From positions 682,001 to 746,000 of the forward strand of contig NZ_JADDIV010000002.1 in NCBI RefSeq assembly GCF_015070875.1: 64,000 nucleotides of DNA, read 5' to 3'. Shown here piece after piece: positions 34,208-43,613 of the stretch. The first letter of the stretch is position 1. Every line of letters starts with the position of its first letter. The notes beneath the pieces were generated by a model. The model made no database searches and was not told the origin of the DNA. It saw nothing but the letters and a program-made list of their open reading frames with translations. The position numbers were made by a program, and so were the translations under genes. This DNA is from Ramlibacter pallidus (GTDB taxonomy: Bacteria; Pseudomonadota; Gammaproteobacteria; Burkholderiales; Burkholderiaceae_C).

Positions 34208-34782
34208 TTCGCTTCCTCCTTCAGGTAGATCGATTGCTTCGGCTGCGCCATCACGCGTTGCAACAGGGGCAGGAATTCCTCGATCGGCAGCGTCTCCGCC
34301 TGCGGATCGAAGGCCGGGTTGTCGTAGAGCGCGCAGAACTCCTCGGTGCGGGCGTAGTGCGGATGGTCGCGGAAGCGGTCGCGCATGTTGCGGTCGAGCC
34401 CGAGGTGGTGGAAGAAGTAGTGGCCCTGGAAGATGCCGTGGTTCTGCACCATCCAGTGGTTGGCCTCGCTCACGAAGGGCTTGACGATCGCCGCGGCGAT
34501 GTCGGGGTGGTTGAAGGAGCCGAGCGTGTCGCCGATGTCGTGCAGCAGCGCGCAGACGACGTACTCTTCGTCACGGCCGTCGCGCAGGGCGCGCGTGGCG
34601 GTCTGCAGCGAGTGGGTGTAGCGGTCGACCGGGAAGCCGCCGTAGTCGCCCTGCAGGATCTGCAGGTGCTTGACGATGCGTTCGGGCAGCGCCTGCGCGA
34701 ACGGCATGAATTCGCCGGCGATGAGCTGCCAGTCGGCGGCGGTGCTGTCCTGCATGCGGACGAACTGGGCGCGCGCGTTCAT
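34204..34782 (-). CDS. HD-domain protein resembling PhnZ/MIOX diiron oxygenases
   Basis: 192 residues. The order of metal ligands is His57, His81-Asp82 (LLHDIG), His92, His115, Asp154. His57 to His81 is 24 residues, as I recall for PhnZ, and the flanking text YTHSLQTATRAL and NHPDIAAAIVKPF fits the PhnZ/TmpB and inositol-oxygenase subgroup of HD proteins, which oxidise C-H bonds with a mixed-valent diiron centre. HD phosphohydrolases are the alternative. It is coupled to the aldolase gene (ATGA) and lies 68 bases after the AraC gene. Substrate unknown; no phosphonate genes nearby. Confidence 0.7.
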   Translation of the reverse strand: MNARAQFVRMQDSTAADWQLIAGEFMPFAQALPERIVKHLQILQGDYGGFPVDRYTHSLQTATRALRDGRDEEYVVCALLHDIGDTLGSFNHPDIAAAIVKPFVSEANHWMVQNHGIFQGHYFFHHLGLDRNMRDRFRDHPHYARTEEFCALYDNPAFDPQAETLPIEEFLPLLQRVMAQPKQSIYLKEEAK

Positions 34783-34850
34783 GGGTCGTGTCTCCTCGGG
34801 TGGATGCGCCACTGTGCGGGAACCCGCCTTCGTGCGTTGTCGCCGCCGTG

Positions 34851-35792
34851 TCAGCTGCCGCGGAATTCGCTCGGGCTCTTGCCCGTGTGGTCGCGGAACA
34901 CGCGGCTGAAGTGCGACGGGTTGCCGAAGCCCCAGGACAGGGCGATGTCGGTGATCGGCCGGGCGTGCGGGCCGCCCTGCTGCAGGTCGCGGATGCAGGC
35001 CTGCAGGCGCAGCCGCTGGATGTAGCCGGCGATGGATTCGCCCTCGCCCCCGAACGCGTTGTAGAGGTGGCGCCGGCTGCAGTTCAGCGCCCGCGCGATG
35101 GCGTCGACGGACAGGCTCGGATCGCGCAGGTGCTGCTGCACATAGGCGCGGATGCGGTCGCGCAGGGCTTCGCGCTGCGACACGCCGGTGTCCTGGCCGG
35201 CCAGCTCCATCAGCGAGAGCTTTACCAGCTGCTTGATCAGCTCGCCGGCGCCCTGCGCCGCCGCGGCGCTCATGTTCGGCAGCTCGAGATAGGTGTTGCG
35301 CATGGTCTCCAGCGCCACGCGCGAGATGCCGCTGGCGCCCAGGCGCGTGGCCATGGCGCCGTCGAAGCGCAGGCCGCGTTCGGCGACGCCTTCCTTGGGC
35401 ACCATCACGATCAGGTGGTCGACGCGCTCCGGGTTGCCGACCTGGTAGGTGCCCGTGGTGTCGTAGATGACCCAGGCGCCGTCGCGCGCGCAGGCTTCGC
35501 GGCCCTGCTGCTGCACCAGCGCGCTGCCCTGCCAGGGCGCGACGATCTTCAGGTACGCGACGTCGCTGGTGCGCACCATGGAAGCGGTGCGCACGACGCG
35601 GTGCCGGTTGGCTTCCAGCCGCGTGAGGATCACGTCGCCGGCCTGCGACGAGGCCATGTGGCCGTCGAACTCGGTGTCGCCGTACAAGTCGGACTGCAGG
35701 CCGCCGAAATGGCTGGACACCCACTCGCACCACTGCGGCGCGCGGTCGCGCGGCGTCACGATGTCGGTGCTGAGGAGGGTGGACGCGGCCAT
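34851..35792 (-). CDS. AraC-family transcriptional regulator (FeaR-like N-domain)
   Basis: 313 residues. The C-terminal third holds two AraC helix-turn-helix units (SLSVDAIARALNCSRRHLYNAF and ITDIALSWGFGNPSHFSRVFRD). The N-terminal part resembles the AraC-binding-like domain of FeaR, a phenylethylamine regulator (GDVILTRLEANRHRVVRT). Divergent from the ABC transporter operon over a 171-base gap and upstream of HD and aldolase, so it probably controls both sides. Inducer unknown. Confidence 0.9.
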   Translation of the reverse strand: MAASTLLSTDIVTPRDRAPQWCEWVSSHFGGLQSDLYGDTEFDGHMASSQAGDVILTRLEANRHRVVRTASMVRTSDVAYLKIVAPWQGSALVQQQGREACARDGAWVIYDTTGTYQVGNPERVDHLIVMVPKEGVAERGLRFDGAMATRLGASGISRVALETMRNTYLELPNMSAAAAQGAGELIKQLVKLSLMELAGQDTGVSQREALRDRIRAYVQQHLRDPSLSVDAIARALNCSRRHLYNAFGGEGESIAGYIQRLRLQACIRDLQQGGPHARPITDIALSWGFGNPSHFSRVFRDHTGKSPSEFRGS

Positions 35793-35963
35793 GGCCGGGC
35801 CATTATGGGCCGCCGTTCGGCGCGCGCCCTTGGGCCCAGCCCTTGCGGGAAAACCCTAGGCCGCTTGCACGCGCGGAGTAGTGCTTTCTGCCCGCACAGC
35901 AAAGCGGCGGCGCGCGGCCGTTCCTACCATCCCCAGCGTCTGCAACCCGCTGAGGAGACATCC

Positions 35964-37172
35964 ATGGTCCACCGCCTTTCCGGCACCAACCGCCGGCAGT
36001 TCATCCAGGGCGCCGCCGCCGTCGGCGCCGCCGCGATCGCACCGCAGCTGGCGGCGCAGAACGCCCCCGTGCGCGTGGGCTATGCCATCGCCCGCACGGG
36101 CCCGTGGACCGGCGGCGCCCAGGTGAGCCAGGAGCCGAACTTCCTGCTGTGGGCCGACCAGCAGAACGCGCAGGGCGGGCTGGACGTCAAGGGCGTCAAG
36201 CGCCGCGTGGAGCTGATCAGCTCCGATGACCGCAGCGACGTCGAGACGGTGGTGCGCACCTACGAGAAGCTGATGGGCAGCGACAAGGTGGACCTGGTGC
36301 TGCCGCCGTGGGGCAGCAACGCCAACTTCGCGGTGGCGCCGCTCGCCAACCGCTTCGGCTATCCCTTCCTTGCGCCCACCGCGCTGTCGCGCCGGCTGGT
36401 CGAGATGAAGCTGCCGTACTTCTTCCTGCTGCTGCAGCAGCCCAAGCCGATGTGCGACGCGCTGGTCGACATGCTCAAGGCCAACGGCGTGAAGACGGTG
36501 GCGGTGGTCTACGTGGACGACCTGTTCGGCCTGGAGAACTATGCGGCGCTGAAGGTGGCCCTGGCGGGCAGCGGCATCACCATGGTGCAGGACACCAGCT
36601 ATCCGGGTGGCGTGAAGGACCTGTCGCCGACGCTGCGCTCCATCAAGGACAAGAACCCCGATGCCTTCGTCGGCTTCACCTACCCGCCCGACACCATCCT
36701 GGCCAGCAAGCAGGCCAAGGAGATCGGCTTCAACCCGAAGTTCTTCTACGCGTCGGTCGGCACCGCCTTCCAGCTCTATCGCAACGTGATGACGCCGGCC
36801 GGCGCGGAGGGCGTGCTGGGCATGGGCTCGTGGAACGCCAAGACCAGCCCGGGCGCCAAGGCCTACTTCGACGCGCACACGAAGAAGTTCGGCGGCAAGG
36901 AGCCGGACCGCTGGGCGAGCGGCCATGCCTGGGCGGGGATGGAGATCCTGACCGCCGGCGTGAACAAGGTGGGCCTGGACCGCAAGGCCCTGCGCGACTA
37001 CATCGCCAACACCACGCACAAGACCATCATCGGCGACGTGAAGTTCACCGGCAGCGAGAACACGGCCACCCCGGGCACCGTGGGCCAGTGGCAGAACGGC
37101 GAGTTCGAGGTCGTCTGGCCGCCGAAGGTGGCGACGGCGAAGCTGGTGACGAACAAGCCGGCGTGGAAGTAA
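35964..37172 (+). CDS. Branched-chain-amino-acid-type ABC transporter, substrate-binding protein
   Basis: 402 residues with a twin-arginine signal (NRRQFIQGAAAV). Periplasmic binding fold type I (LivK family): VGYAIARTGPWTGG, LMGSDKVDLVLPPWGS, VAVVYVDDLFGLENYAAL. The domain binds amino acids or many aromatic and aliphatic acids, so substrate cannot be assigned. GAGGAGA precedes the ATG; TCCTAC lies about 37 bases upstream. First gene of the importer operon. A palindrome lies between it and the permease. Confidence 0.92.
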   Translation: MVHRLSGTNRRQFIQGAAAVGAAAIAPQLAAQNAPVRVGYAIARTGPWTGGAQVSQEPNFLLWADQQNAQGGLDVKGVKRRVELISSDDRSDVETVVRTYEKLMGSDKVDLVLPPWGSNANFAVAPLANRFGYPFLAPTALSRRLVEMKLPYFFLLLQQPKPMCDALVDMLKANGVKTVAVVYVDDLFGLENYAALKVALAGSGITMVQDTSYPGGVKDLSPTLRSIKDKNPDAFVGFTYPPDTILASKQAKEIGFNPKFFYASVGTAFQLYRNVMTPAGAEGVLGMGSWNAKTSPGAKAYFDAHTKKFGGKEPDRWASGHAWAGMEILTAGVNKVGLDRKALRDYIANTTHKTIIGDVKFTGSENTATPGTVGQWQNGEFEVVWPPKVATAKLVTNKPAWK

Positions 37173-37199
37173 CCCGCACCGACCCCCAACCCACCGACA

Positions 37200-37226
37200 C
37201 GTCATTCCCGCCTCCGCGGAATGACG
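37200..37226 (+). repeat. Palindromic dispersed element between binding protein and permease genes
   Basis: CGTCATTCC and GGAATGACG pair as a nine-base stem around CGCCTCCGC. It matches a widespread proteobacterial repeat with the ends GTCATTCC. As mRNA it would fold 28 bases after the binding-protein stop. Such hairpins often protect the upstream message and lower downstream expression, as in malE-malF. It also covers one possible start of the next gene. Confidence 0.7.
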
Positions 37227-37235
37227 GAACACAGC

Positions 37236-38126
37236 ATGTCCCTCGGCGCCTGGACCGAACTCATCGCCTCCGGACTCATCACCGGAGGCATCTACGCGCT
37301 CGTCGCGCTCGGCCTGAACCTGCAGTACGGGCTGATGCGCATCCTGAACATCGCGCACGGCGAGTTCCTGATGGTGGGTGCGTACCTCACGTGGATGGTG
37401 CAGACCTCCTTCGGCATCTCGCCGCTGGCGATGGTGCCGCTGTCCTTCCTCATCCTGATGGCGGCCGGCCTCGCCATCCACTGGCTCTGCTTCCGGCGGC
37501 TGACCGCCACCTCGCCCAACCTCGACATCTTCGAGGCGCGCGGCCTGATGGTGGCCTTCGGCCTGATGTTCCTGGTGCAGAACCTGGTTTCGTGGGCCTG
37601 GGGCGGTGACCTGCGCGGCTACGACTACCTGACCGAGCCGGTGAAGTTCGGCGGTGCGCAGTTCGCGGCCAACAAGCTGCTGGTGTTCGCGCTCGCGCTG
37701 CTGTTCGCCGGCGCGATGATCGTGCTGCTGCGCCAGACCCTGCTGGGCAAGGGCGTGCGCGCGCTGATGCAGTCGCCCACCGGCGCGCAGCTGGTGGGGA
37801 TCAACACCCGCGTGCTGCACCCGCTGATGTTTGGCATCGGCCTCGGACTCTCGGGCGTGGCCGGCGCGCTGCTGTCCATGGCCTACACGATCTCGCCTTC
37901 CATGGGCGAGCCCTACACCGTCACGGCGCTCATCGTCATCACGCTGGGGGGCTTCGGCAGCATGAGCGGCGCGCTGGCCGGCGGGCTGCTGCTGGGCGTG
38001 GTGGAAGCGATCGGCATGCACTTCACCAATCCCTCGCTCAAGGCGCTGCTGTCGTACAGCGTGTTCATCGCCGTGCTGCTGCTGCGGCCGGAAGGGCTGT
38101 TCGCACGCAAGGGGCGCAAGGCATGA
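37236..38126 (+). CDS. livH: Branched-chain-amino-acid-type ABC transporter permease (LivH family)
   Basis: 296 residues with about eight membrane segments; family signatures GLNLQYGLMRILNIAHGEFLM and ALMQSPTGAQLVGIN. Start at 37236 rather than 37221 because the earlier ATG lies in the arm of the palindrome. The four-base overlap with livM shows coupling. Substrate follows the binding protein and is unknown. Confidence 0.92.
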   Translation: MSLGAWTELIASGLITGGIYALVALGLNLQYGLMRILNIAHGEFLMVGAYLTWMVQTSFGISPLAMVPLSFLILMAAGLAIHWLCFRRLTATSPNLDIFEARGLMVAFGLMFLVQNLVSWAWGGDLRGYDYLTEPVKFGGAQFAANKLLVFALALLFAGAMIVLLRQTLLGKGVRALMQSPTGAQLVGINTRVLHPLMFGIGLGLSGVAGALLSMAYTISPSMGEPYTVTALIVITLGGFGSMSGALAGGLLLGVVEAIGMHFTNPSLKALLSYSVFIAVLLLRPEGLFARKGRKA

Positions 38127-39139
38127 CGTCACGTCAACTGCTCGTTCGCGACCTGCTGGTCCTGTTCGGCTTCACGGGCTGGGCGCTCGCGCTGCCGTAC
38201 TGGGGCAGCGAGTTCATCGTCTCGCTGGCGCTCACCTGCCTGATGTACGTCGCGCTGTCCTCCAGCTGGGCGCTGTTCTGCGGCACCACGCGCTACCTGT
38301 CGCTGGCCACGTCCGCCTTCTTCGGCATCGGCGCGTACACCTGCGCGCTGGGACTGGAGAAGTTCGGCTGGATCCAGTCCGTTGCCCTGGGGGCCGGCAT
38401 CGCCGTCGCCGTCGCGGTCGTGATGGGCGCCGCGGTGCTGCACCTGCGCGGCACCTATTTCGCCGTGCTCACCTTCGGCATGACGGAACTGATCCGGCAT
38501 GCGATCACCTACTGGGAGAAGAGCGTGACCGGCACCGTCGGCCGCGTGCTCGCCGTGGTGCCGGAGCGCGACACGATCTACGGCACGGTGCTGGGGCTCG
38601 CCGTACTGGCGGTCGCCGTGTCGATCGTCGTGCGCCGCACGCGCTTCGGCCTGGCGCTGGCCGGCATCGGTGCCGACGAACAGCGGGCGCAGACGCTGGG
38701 CGTGAACACGAAGTGGGTCAAGCTGGCGGGTTTCGCGATGACCGCGGCGTTCGCCGGCGCCATGGGCGCGGCGATGTCGGTGCGCTGGACCTACATCGAT
38801 CCGCACACCGTCTTCAATCCCTTCATCGGCTTCCAGACCGTGCTGATCGCCCTGATCGGCGGCGCGCTCACCCTGTGGGGTCCTCTGATCGCGGCGATCG
38901 TCTTCAGCCTGCTGGCCGAGACGCTGCGGCTGCAGGCGCCGCAGGTCTACATGATGTCGCTGGGCCTGCTGCTGATCCTGTCGGTGCTGTACCTTCCGGG
39001 CGGGCTGGCTTCGCTGCGCTGGGAGACCTTCCGCGGCTGGCGCGACGACGTGAAGGGCTGGTGGAAGGAACGCCGCCACGAGTGGAGCGGCGACAAGGAA
39101 CGCGCCAAGCGCCGTGCACGGGAGGCCCGCCTTGCCTGA
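38123..39139 (+). CDS. livM: Branched-chain-amino-acid-type ABC transporter permease (LivM family)
   Basis: 338 residues, nine or ten membrane segments, with family texts LATSAFFGIGAYTCAL, RGTYFAVLTFGMTELI and GVNTKWVKLAGFAMTAAFAG. The C-terminus is long and charged (WRDDVKGWWKERRHEW). Starts by ATGA overlap with livH, and ends inside the start of the livG ATPase gene. Second membrane subunit of the importer. Confidence 0.92.
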   Translation: MTSRQLLVRDLLVLFGFTGWALALPYWGSEFIVSLALTCLMYVALSSSWALFCGTTRYLSLATSAFFGIGAYTCALGLEKFGWIQSVALGAGIAVAVAVVMGAAVLHLRGTYFAVLTFGMTELIRHAITYWEKSVTGTVGRVLAVVPERDTIYGTVLGLAVLAVAVSIVVRRTRFGLALAGIGADEQRAQTLGVNTKWVKLAGFAMTAAFAGAMGAAMSVRWTYIDPHTVFNPFIGFQTVLIALIGGALTLWGPLIAAIVFSLLAETLRLQAPQVYMMSLGLLLILSVLYLPGGLASLRWETFRGWRDDVKGWWKERRHEWSGDKERAKRRAREARLA

Positions 39140-39916
39140 CACCCTGCTCCTCGAAGCGCGCGACGTGACGGTGCGCTTCGGCGGCCTGGTCGCCGTCGAC
39201 AACGTCAGCGCCAGCCTGCGCGCCGGCGAGCTGGTGGGCATCATCGGCCCGAACGGCGCCGGCAAGACCACCTTCTTCAACGCCGTGTCCGGCGTGCTGC
39301 AGCCGACCTCGGGCCAGCTGCTGCTGGAAGGCGACGACCTCACCGGCAGGGGCCCGCACCAGTTCGCGAAGCACGGCCTGGCGCGCACCTTCCAGACCCC
39401 GCGCGTGTTCGCCGACATGACGGTGCTGGCCAACATCGAGTTCGGCCTGAAGTTCGCCGGCCGGCGGCCGCGCAAGTACTGGCTGTGGGGCGAGGAGGCG
39501 TCGGTGCCGTGGGCGCTGCGCGACGCGCAGCGCATCCTGGAGCTGATCGGGCTGCAGGCGCAGGCGGCGCTGCCGGCCGGGTCCATCACGCCCTCGCAGC
39601 AGCGCCTGCTGGAGATCGGGATGGCGCTCGCCACGCGGCCACGGCTGCTGCTGCTCGACGAAGTGGCCGCCGGCCTGACCGAGGCGGAGATCGAGAACAT
39701 GGCGGCGCTGGTGAAGCGCCTGCGCGACGAGCTGAACCTGACCGTGGTGTGGATCGAGCACGCGGTGCGCACGCTGCTCAAGCACGTGGAGCGCGTGATC
39801 GTGCTGCACCAGGGCCGCAAGATCGCCGACGGCACGCCGGCCGAGGTCACGCGCAACCCGGAGGTGATCGAGGCCTACCTGGGCGACGAGATGGTGGAAG
39901 AGGGCGAGGTGATCGC

Positions 39917-39920
<4 letters not shown>
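39132..39920 (+). CDS. livG: ABC transporter ATPase (LivG family)
   Basis: 262 residues from TTG. Walker A GPNGAGKTT, LivG-specific loop TFQTPRVF, signature-like region SITPSQQRLLEIGMALA (in place of LSGGQ), Walker B LLLLDEVAAGL, switch His in WIEHAV. TTG was chosen because GGGAGG lies six bases upstream; a GTG at 39114 would lengthen it by six residues. Overlaps livM by eight and livF by four bases. The unusual signature (SITPSQQ rather than LSGGQ) is noted. Confidence 0.9.
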
Positions 39921-40744
<824 letters not shown>

Positions 40745-40756
40745 CCAGGAGTACCC

Positions 40757-42211
40757 ATGTCCGATCTTTCCATGCTGATCAACGGCCTCAAGGTCACCGC
40801 GGAGAAGGGCGCCTTCTTCGAGCGCCGCAACCCGCTGGACGGCACCGTCGCCACGCGCGCGCCGGCGGCCTCCGCGGCCGATGCCGTGATGGCGGTCGAG
40901 GCCGCCGCCGAAGCCTTCAAGACCTGGAGCGAGACCGGCCCGAGCGAGCGCCGCATGCTGCTGCTGAAGGCGGCGGAGAAGCTCGAGGCCAAGTTGCCGC
41001 AGTTCGTCGAGGCGGTCGCCGCCGAGACCGGCGCCACCGGCATGTGGGCCGGCTTCAACGTGATGCTGGCGGCGGGCATGATCCGCGAAGCCGCGTCGCT
41101 GACCACGCAGGTGGCGGGCGAAGTGATCCCCTCCGACATCCCTGGTTCGCTGTCGATGGGCGTGCGGCAGCCCGCCGGTGTCGTGCTCGGCATCGCGCCA
41201 TGGAACGCGCCGATCATCCTCGGCGTGCGGGCCATCGCCACGCCGCTCGCCTGCGGCAACACCGTGATCCTCAAGGGCAGCGAGAACTGCCCGCGCACCC
41301 ACCAGCTGATCGCCGAGTCCTTCGCGGAAGCGGGCTTCCCGGCGGGGGTCGTCAACTACATCACCAATGCGCCGCACGAGGCGGGCATGGTGGTGGAGGC
41401 CGTGGTGTCGCATCCCGCCGTGCGCCGCGTCAACTTCACGGGTTCCACGCGGGTGGGCAAGCTGATCGCGCAGACCTGTGCCAAGTACCTCAAGCCGGCC
41501 GTGCTGGAGCTCGGGGGCAAGGCGCCGCTGGTGATCCTGGACGACGCCGACCTCGACGACGCGGTGAACGCGGCGGCCTTCGGCTGCTTCGCCAACAGCG
41601 GCCAGATCTGCATGAGCACCGAGCGCATCATCGTCGACGAAAAGGTGGCCGACGAGTTCGCGCGCAAGTTCGCGGCCAAGGCGAAGTCGCTGCCGGTGGG
41701 CGATCCGCGCAAGCCGGACCCCGTGGTCCTGGGCAGCGTGATCGGCATGCCGACCGTGGAGCACTGCAATGCACTGCTGGAGGATGCGTTGTCCAAGGGC
41801 GCCAAGCTGCTGTGCGGCGGCAAGTCGGAGAACACGCTGATGCCGGCCACCGTGCTGGACCACGTGACGCCCGCCATGCGCATCTACCACGAGGAGAGCT
41901 TCGGCCCGGTGAAGGGCATCGTCCGCGTGCGCGGGGTGGAGGAGGCGATCGCCTGTGCGAACGACAACGAGTACGGGTTGTCGTCGGCCGTGTTCGGGCG
42001 CGACATCGCGCGCGCCTTCAACGTCGCCCGCAAGATCGACTCGGGCATCTGCCACGTCAATGCGCCGACCGTGCACGACGAAGCGCAGATGCCCTTCGGC
42101 GGCGTCAAGGGTTCCGGCATCGGCCGCTTCGGGGGCCGCGCCGGCATCGCGGAGTTCACCGAGCTGCGCTGGATCACCGTGCAGACGACGCCGCGCCACT
42201 ATCCCTTCTGA
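40757..42211 (+). CDS. NAD(P)-dependent aldehyde dehydrogenase (aromatic-aldehyde-like)
   Basis: 484 residues. Catalytic Cys in SGQICMSTER, general-base Glu in LELGGKAP, Asn in APWNAP, cofactor loop FTGSTRVGK. C-terminus PFGGVKGSGIGRFGGRAGIAEFTELRW resembles vanillin and salicylaldehyde dehydrogenases, which suggests an aromatic or bulky aldehyde. It is the last gene of the importer operon, so it probably acts on a product from the imported substrate. Substrate not proven. GAGT precedes the ATG. Confidence 0.9.
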   Translation: MSDLSMLINGLKVTAEKGAFFERRNPLDGTVATRAPAASAADAVMAVEAAAEAFKTWSETGPSERRMLLLKAAEKLEAKLPQFVEAVAAETGATGMWAGFNVMLAAGMIREAASLTTQVAGEVIPSDIPGSLSMGVRQPAGVVLGIAPWNAPIILGVRAIATPLACGNTVILKGSENCPRTHQLIAESFAEAGFPAGVVNYITNAPHEAGMVVEAVVSHPAVRRVNFTGSTRVGKLIAQTCAKYLKPAVLELGGKAPLVILDDADLDDAVNAAAFGCFANSGQICMSTERIIVDEKVADEFARKFAAKAKSLPVGDPRKPDPVVLGSVIGMPTVEHCNALLEDALSKGAKLLCGGKSENTLMPATVLDHVTPAMRIYHEESFGPVKGIVRVRGVEEAIACANDNEYGLSSAVFGRDIARAFNVARKIDSGICHVNAPTVHDEAQMPFGGVKGSGIGRFGGRAGIAEFTELRWITVQTTPRHYPF

Positions 42212-42317
42212 GCGGGGCGGCCGTCAGGCTCATCCGACGCCGCAAGCGCCGCCTGTCCTGCGCCGCTGGCGCGGCGGCGGTGCGAGCCTGAGCTTCCACA
42301 CCAGCCAGGGGAGCAAC

Positions 42318-42665
42318 ATGGCATCCAGACGCAAGCCCGCGGGCACCGCCGATCCGTCCCGCGAGGGTGACGAGGCGCTGCGCGCGCGCCGGGCGGAAGA
42401 GGATTCGCAGATGTTCGCCAGCCCGACGTCGAACGGGCAGGCGGACAGCACGGTGAGCGACAAGGCCTCGCCGGAGCCGGCGGATGCGCCGCCCACCGTG
42501 GGCAAGACCAGCGGCCGCGGCGCGCGGGCCGAGCGGCCGTCGCCGGTGAGCGAGCGCCGCCAGGCCAGGGTGTCGCCGGTGGAGAGTTCGCGCACCGCCA
42601 AGCCGCCGGCCGAAACGCCCAAGGCGGCGGCCGGGCGGGGCAAGCCTAAGGCGTCGGGGTCGTAA
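42318..42665 (+). CDS. Disordered hydrophilic protein (115 aa)
   Basis: Rich in Ala, Pro, Ser, Arg and Lys with no hydrophobic core ([20 protein letters not shown] near the start). GGGGAGC lies before the ATG. Overlaps the 3' end of the convergent YkgJ-like gene by 20 bases. Composition resembles stress-associated hydrophilic proteins. No family recognised. Confidence 0.65.
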   Translation: MASRRKPAGTADPSREGDEALRARRAEEDSQMFASPTSNGQADSTVSDKASPEPADAPPTVGKTSGRGARAERPSPVSERRQARVSPVESSRTAKPPAETPKAAAGRGKPKASGS

Positions 42666-42906
42666 GCCGTTCCAGCCGGTCGAGCCATTGCATGGCGTGT
42701 CCGGTGTCTGCTCCGCACATTTCCCTCGACGGTTGCAAGCCGCCGCAGAACGCGGGCCGCTCCGGCCGGCCGAACAGCCTGCAGCGGTTCCCGGCGTCGA
42801 GCTGCACGCAGCGGACGCCTGCGGGTTTGCCGTCCGGCATGCCGGGAATGGGCGAAGTGATCGAAGGCGCGATGCAGCAGACACCGCAGTTCGGGCGACA
42901 GTCCAC
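42646..42906 (-). CDS. YkgJ family cysteine-cluster protein
   Basis: 86 residues. CRPNCGVCC at the start and later [14 protein letters not shown] and RPAFCGG give the eight-cysteine pattern of the YkgJ (zinc/iron-chelating) family. It probably binds zinc or an iron-sulfur centre; the role is unknown. The stop overlaps a disordered protein gene by 20 bases. A FMN reductase gene lies 19 bases upstream on the same strand. Confidence 0.85.
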   Translation of the reverse strand: MDCRPNCGVCCIAPSITSPIPGMPDGKPAGVRCVQLDAGNRCRLFGRPERPAFCGGLQPSREMCGADTGHAMQWLDRLERLTTPTP

Positions 42907-42925
42907 GCTTACTTCGTCGCAAGGA

Positions 42926-43507
42926 TCAGGGGGTGTGCAGGCGCGCGGCAGCGTGCAGCACCTGGTCGATCACGCCCTGGACCCGTGCGCGGGCCCGGTC
43001 GTCGACGAGCTTCCCGGCGGGATCGAAAGCGTCGCCTGCGCGGCCCAAGGCATAGGTCTGCGGCGCGACCCAGCAGTGCAGGTTGAAGAGCAGTGGGATC
43101 AAGTGGCTCTGCGAGCGAAGGCCGCCCAGTGCTCCCGGCGACGCGCTCAGCACGCCGACCACCTTGCCGCGGCTGAAGCGGAAGTCGTCGCTCCAGACCG
43201 GGTCGCCCCGCACCGGGCTGGACAGCCAGTCGAGCAGGTTCTTCAGCAGGGCGGGGTAGCTGGCGTTGTATTCGGGCGTGCAGACGATCCAGGCCGGGTG
43301 GTCGTGGAACACCTGCTTGAGCTTCATGACGTCCGGCGGCGTGGCGATCGCCTCGGCATCGGCGTTGTACATCGGCACGTCGAAGTCGCCGAGTTCGATG
43401 TGCGTGACTTCGGCGCCGGCAGCCCGTGCCATGGCCGCCGCCTCGCGGGCGAGCCGGCGGTTGAACGAGCCGGACCGCGTGCTGCCGGCGAAGACGAGGA
43501 GCTTCAT
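42926..43507 (-). CDS. NADPH-dependent FMN reductase (flavodoxin-like)
   Basis: 193 residues. Flavodoxin-like fold with [15 protein letters not shown] (phosphate loop), [20 protein letters not shown] (FMN site) and [12 protein letters not shown]. Family reduces FMN, quinones or azo dyes. Start at 43507 fits the first strand; a longer frame runs into the mnmG promoter. Divergent from mnmG, followed by the YkgJ-like gene after 19 bases. Confidence 0.9.
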   Translation of the reverse strand: MKLLVFAGSTRSGSFNRRLAREAAAMARAAGAEVTHIELGDFDVPMYNADAEAIATPPDVMKLKQVFHDHPAWIVCTPEYNASYPALLKNLLDWLSSPVRGDPVWSDDFRFSRGKVVGVLSASPGALGGLRSQSHLIPLLFNLHCWVAPQTYALGRAGDAFDPAGKLVDDRARARVQGVIDQVLHAAARLHTP

Positions 43508-43527
43508 GGGGACGGATTGCACCACAG

Positions 43528-43556
43528 GCGACAGCGCGGCGCCCCGCCCGTAAAAT
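43528..43556 (+). promoter_or_regulatory. Predicted sigma70 promoter for mnmG
   Basis: GCGACA (43528-43533), 17-base spacer, TAAAAT (43551-43556), about 50 bases before the mnmG ATG. Four of six and five of six matches to the consensus. The adjacent FMN reductase is divergent, so no other gene would use it. Confidence 0.5.
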
Positions 43557-43613
43557 CGACCCCTTCCTGCGACACGGCCCTTCCGGCCCCCGCGCCCGGT
43601 TCGGCGCTTCCCC

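Noticed and set aside
34204-34782. Phosphonate catabolism role of the HD protein (as PhnZ)
   Set aside because: No PhnY, phosphonate transporter or C-P lyase gene is present; only the metal-site resemblance supports the link.
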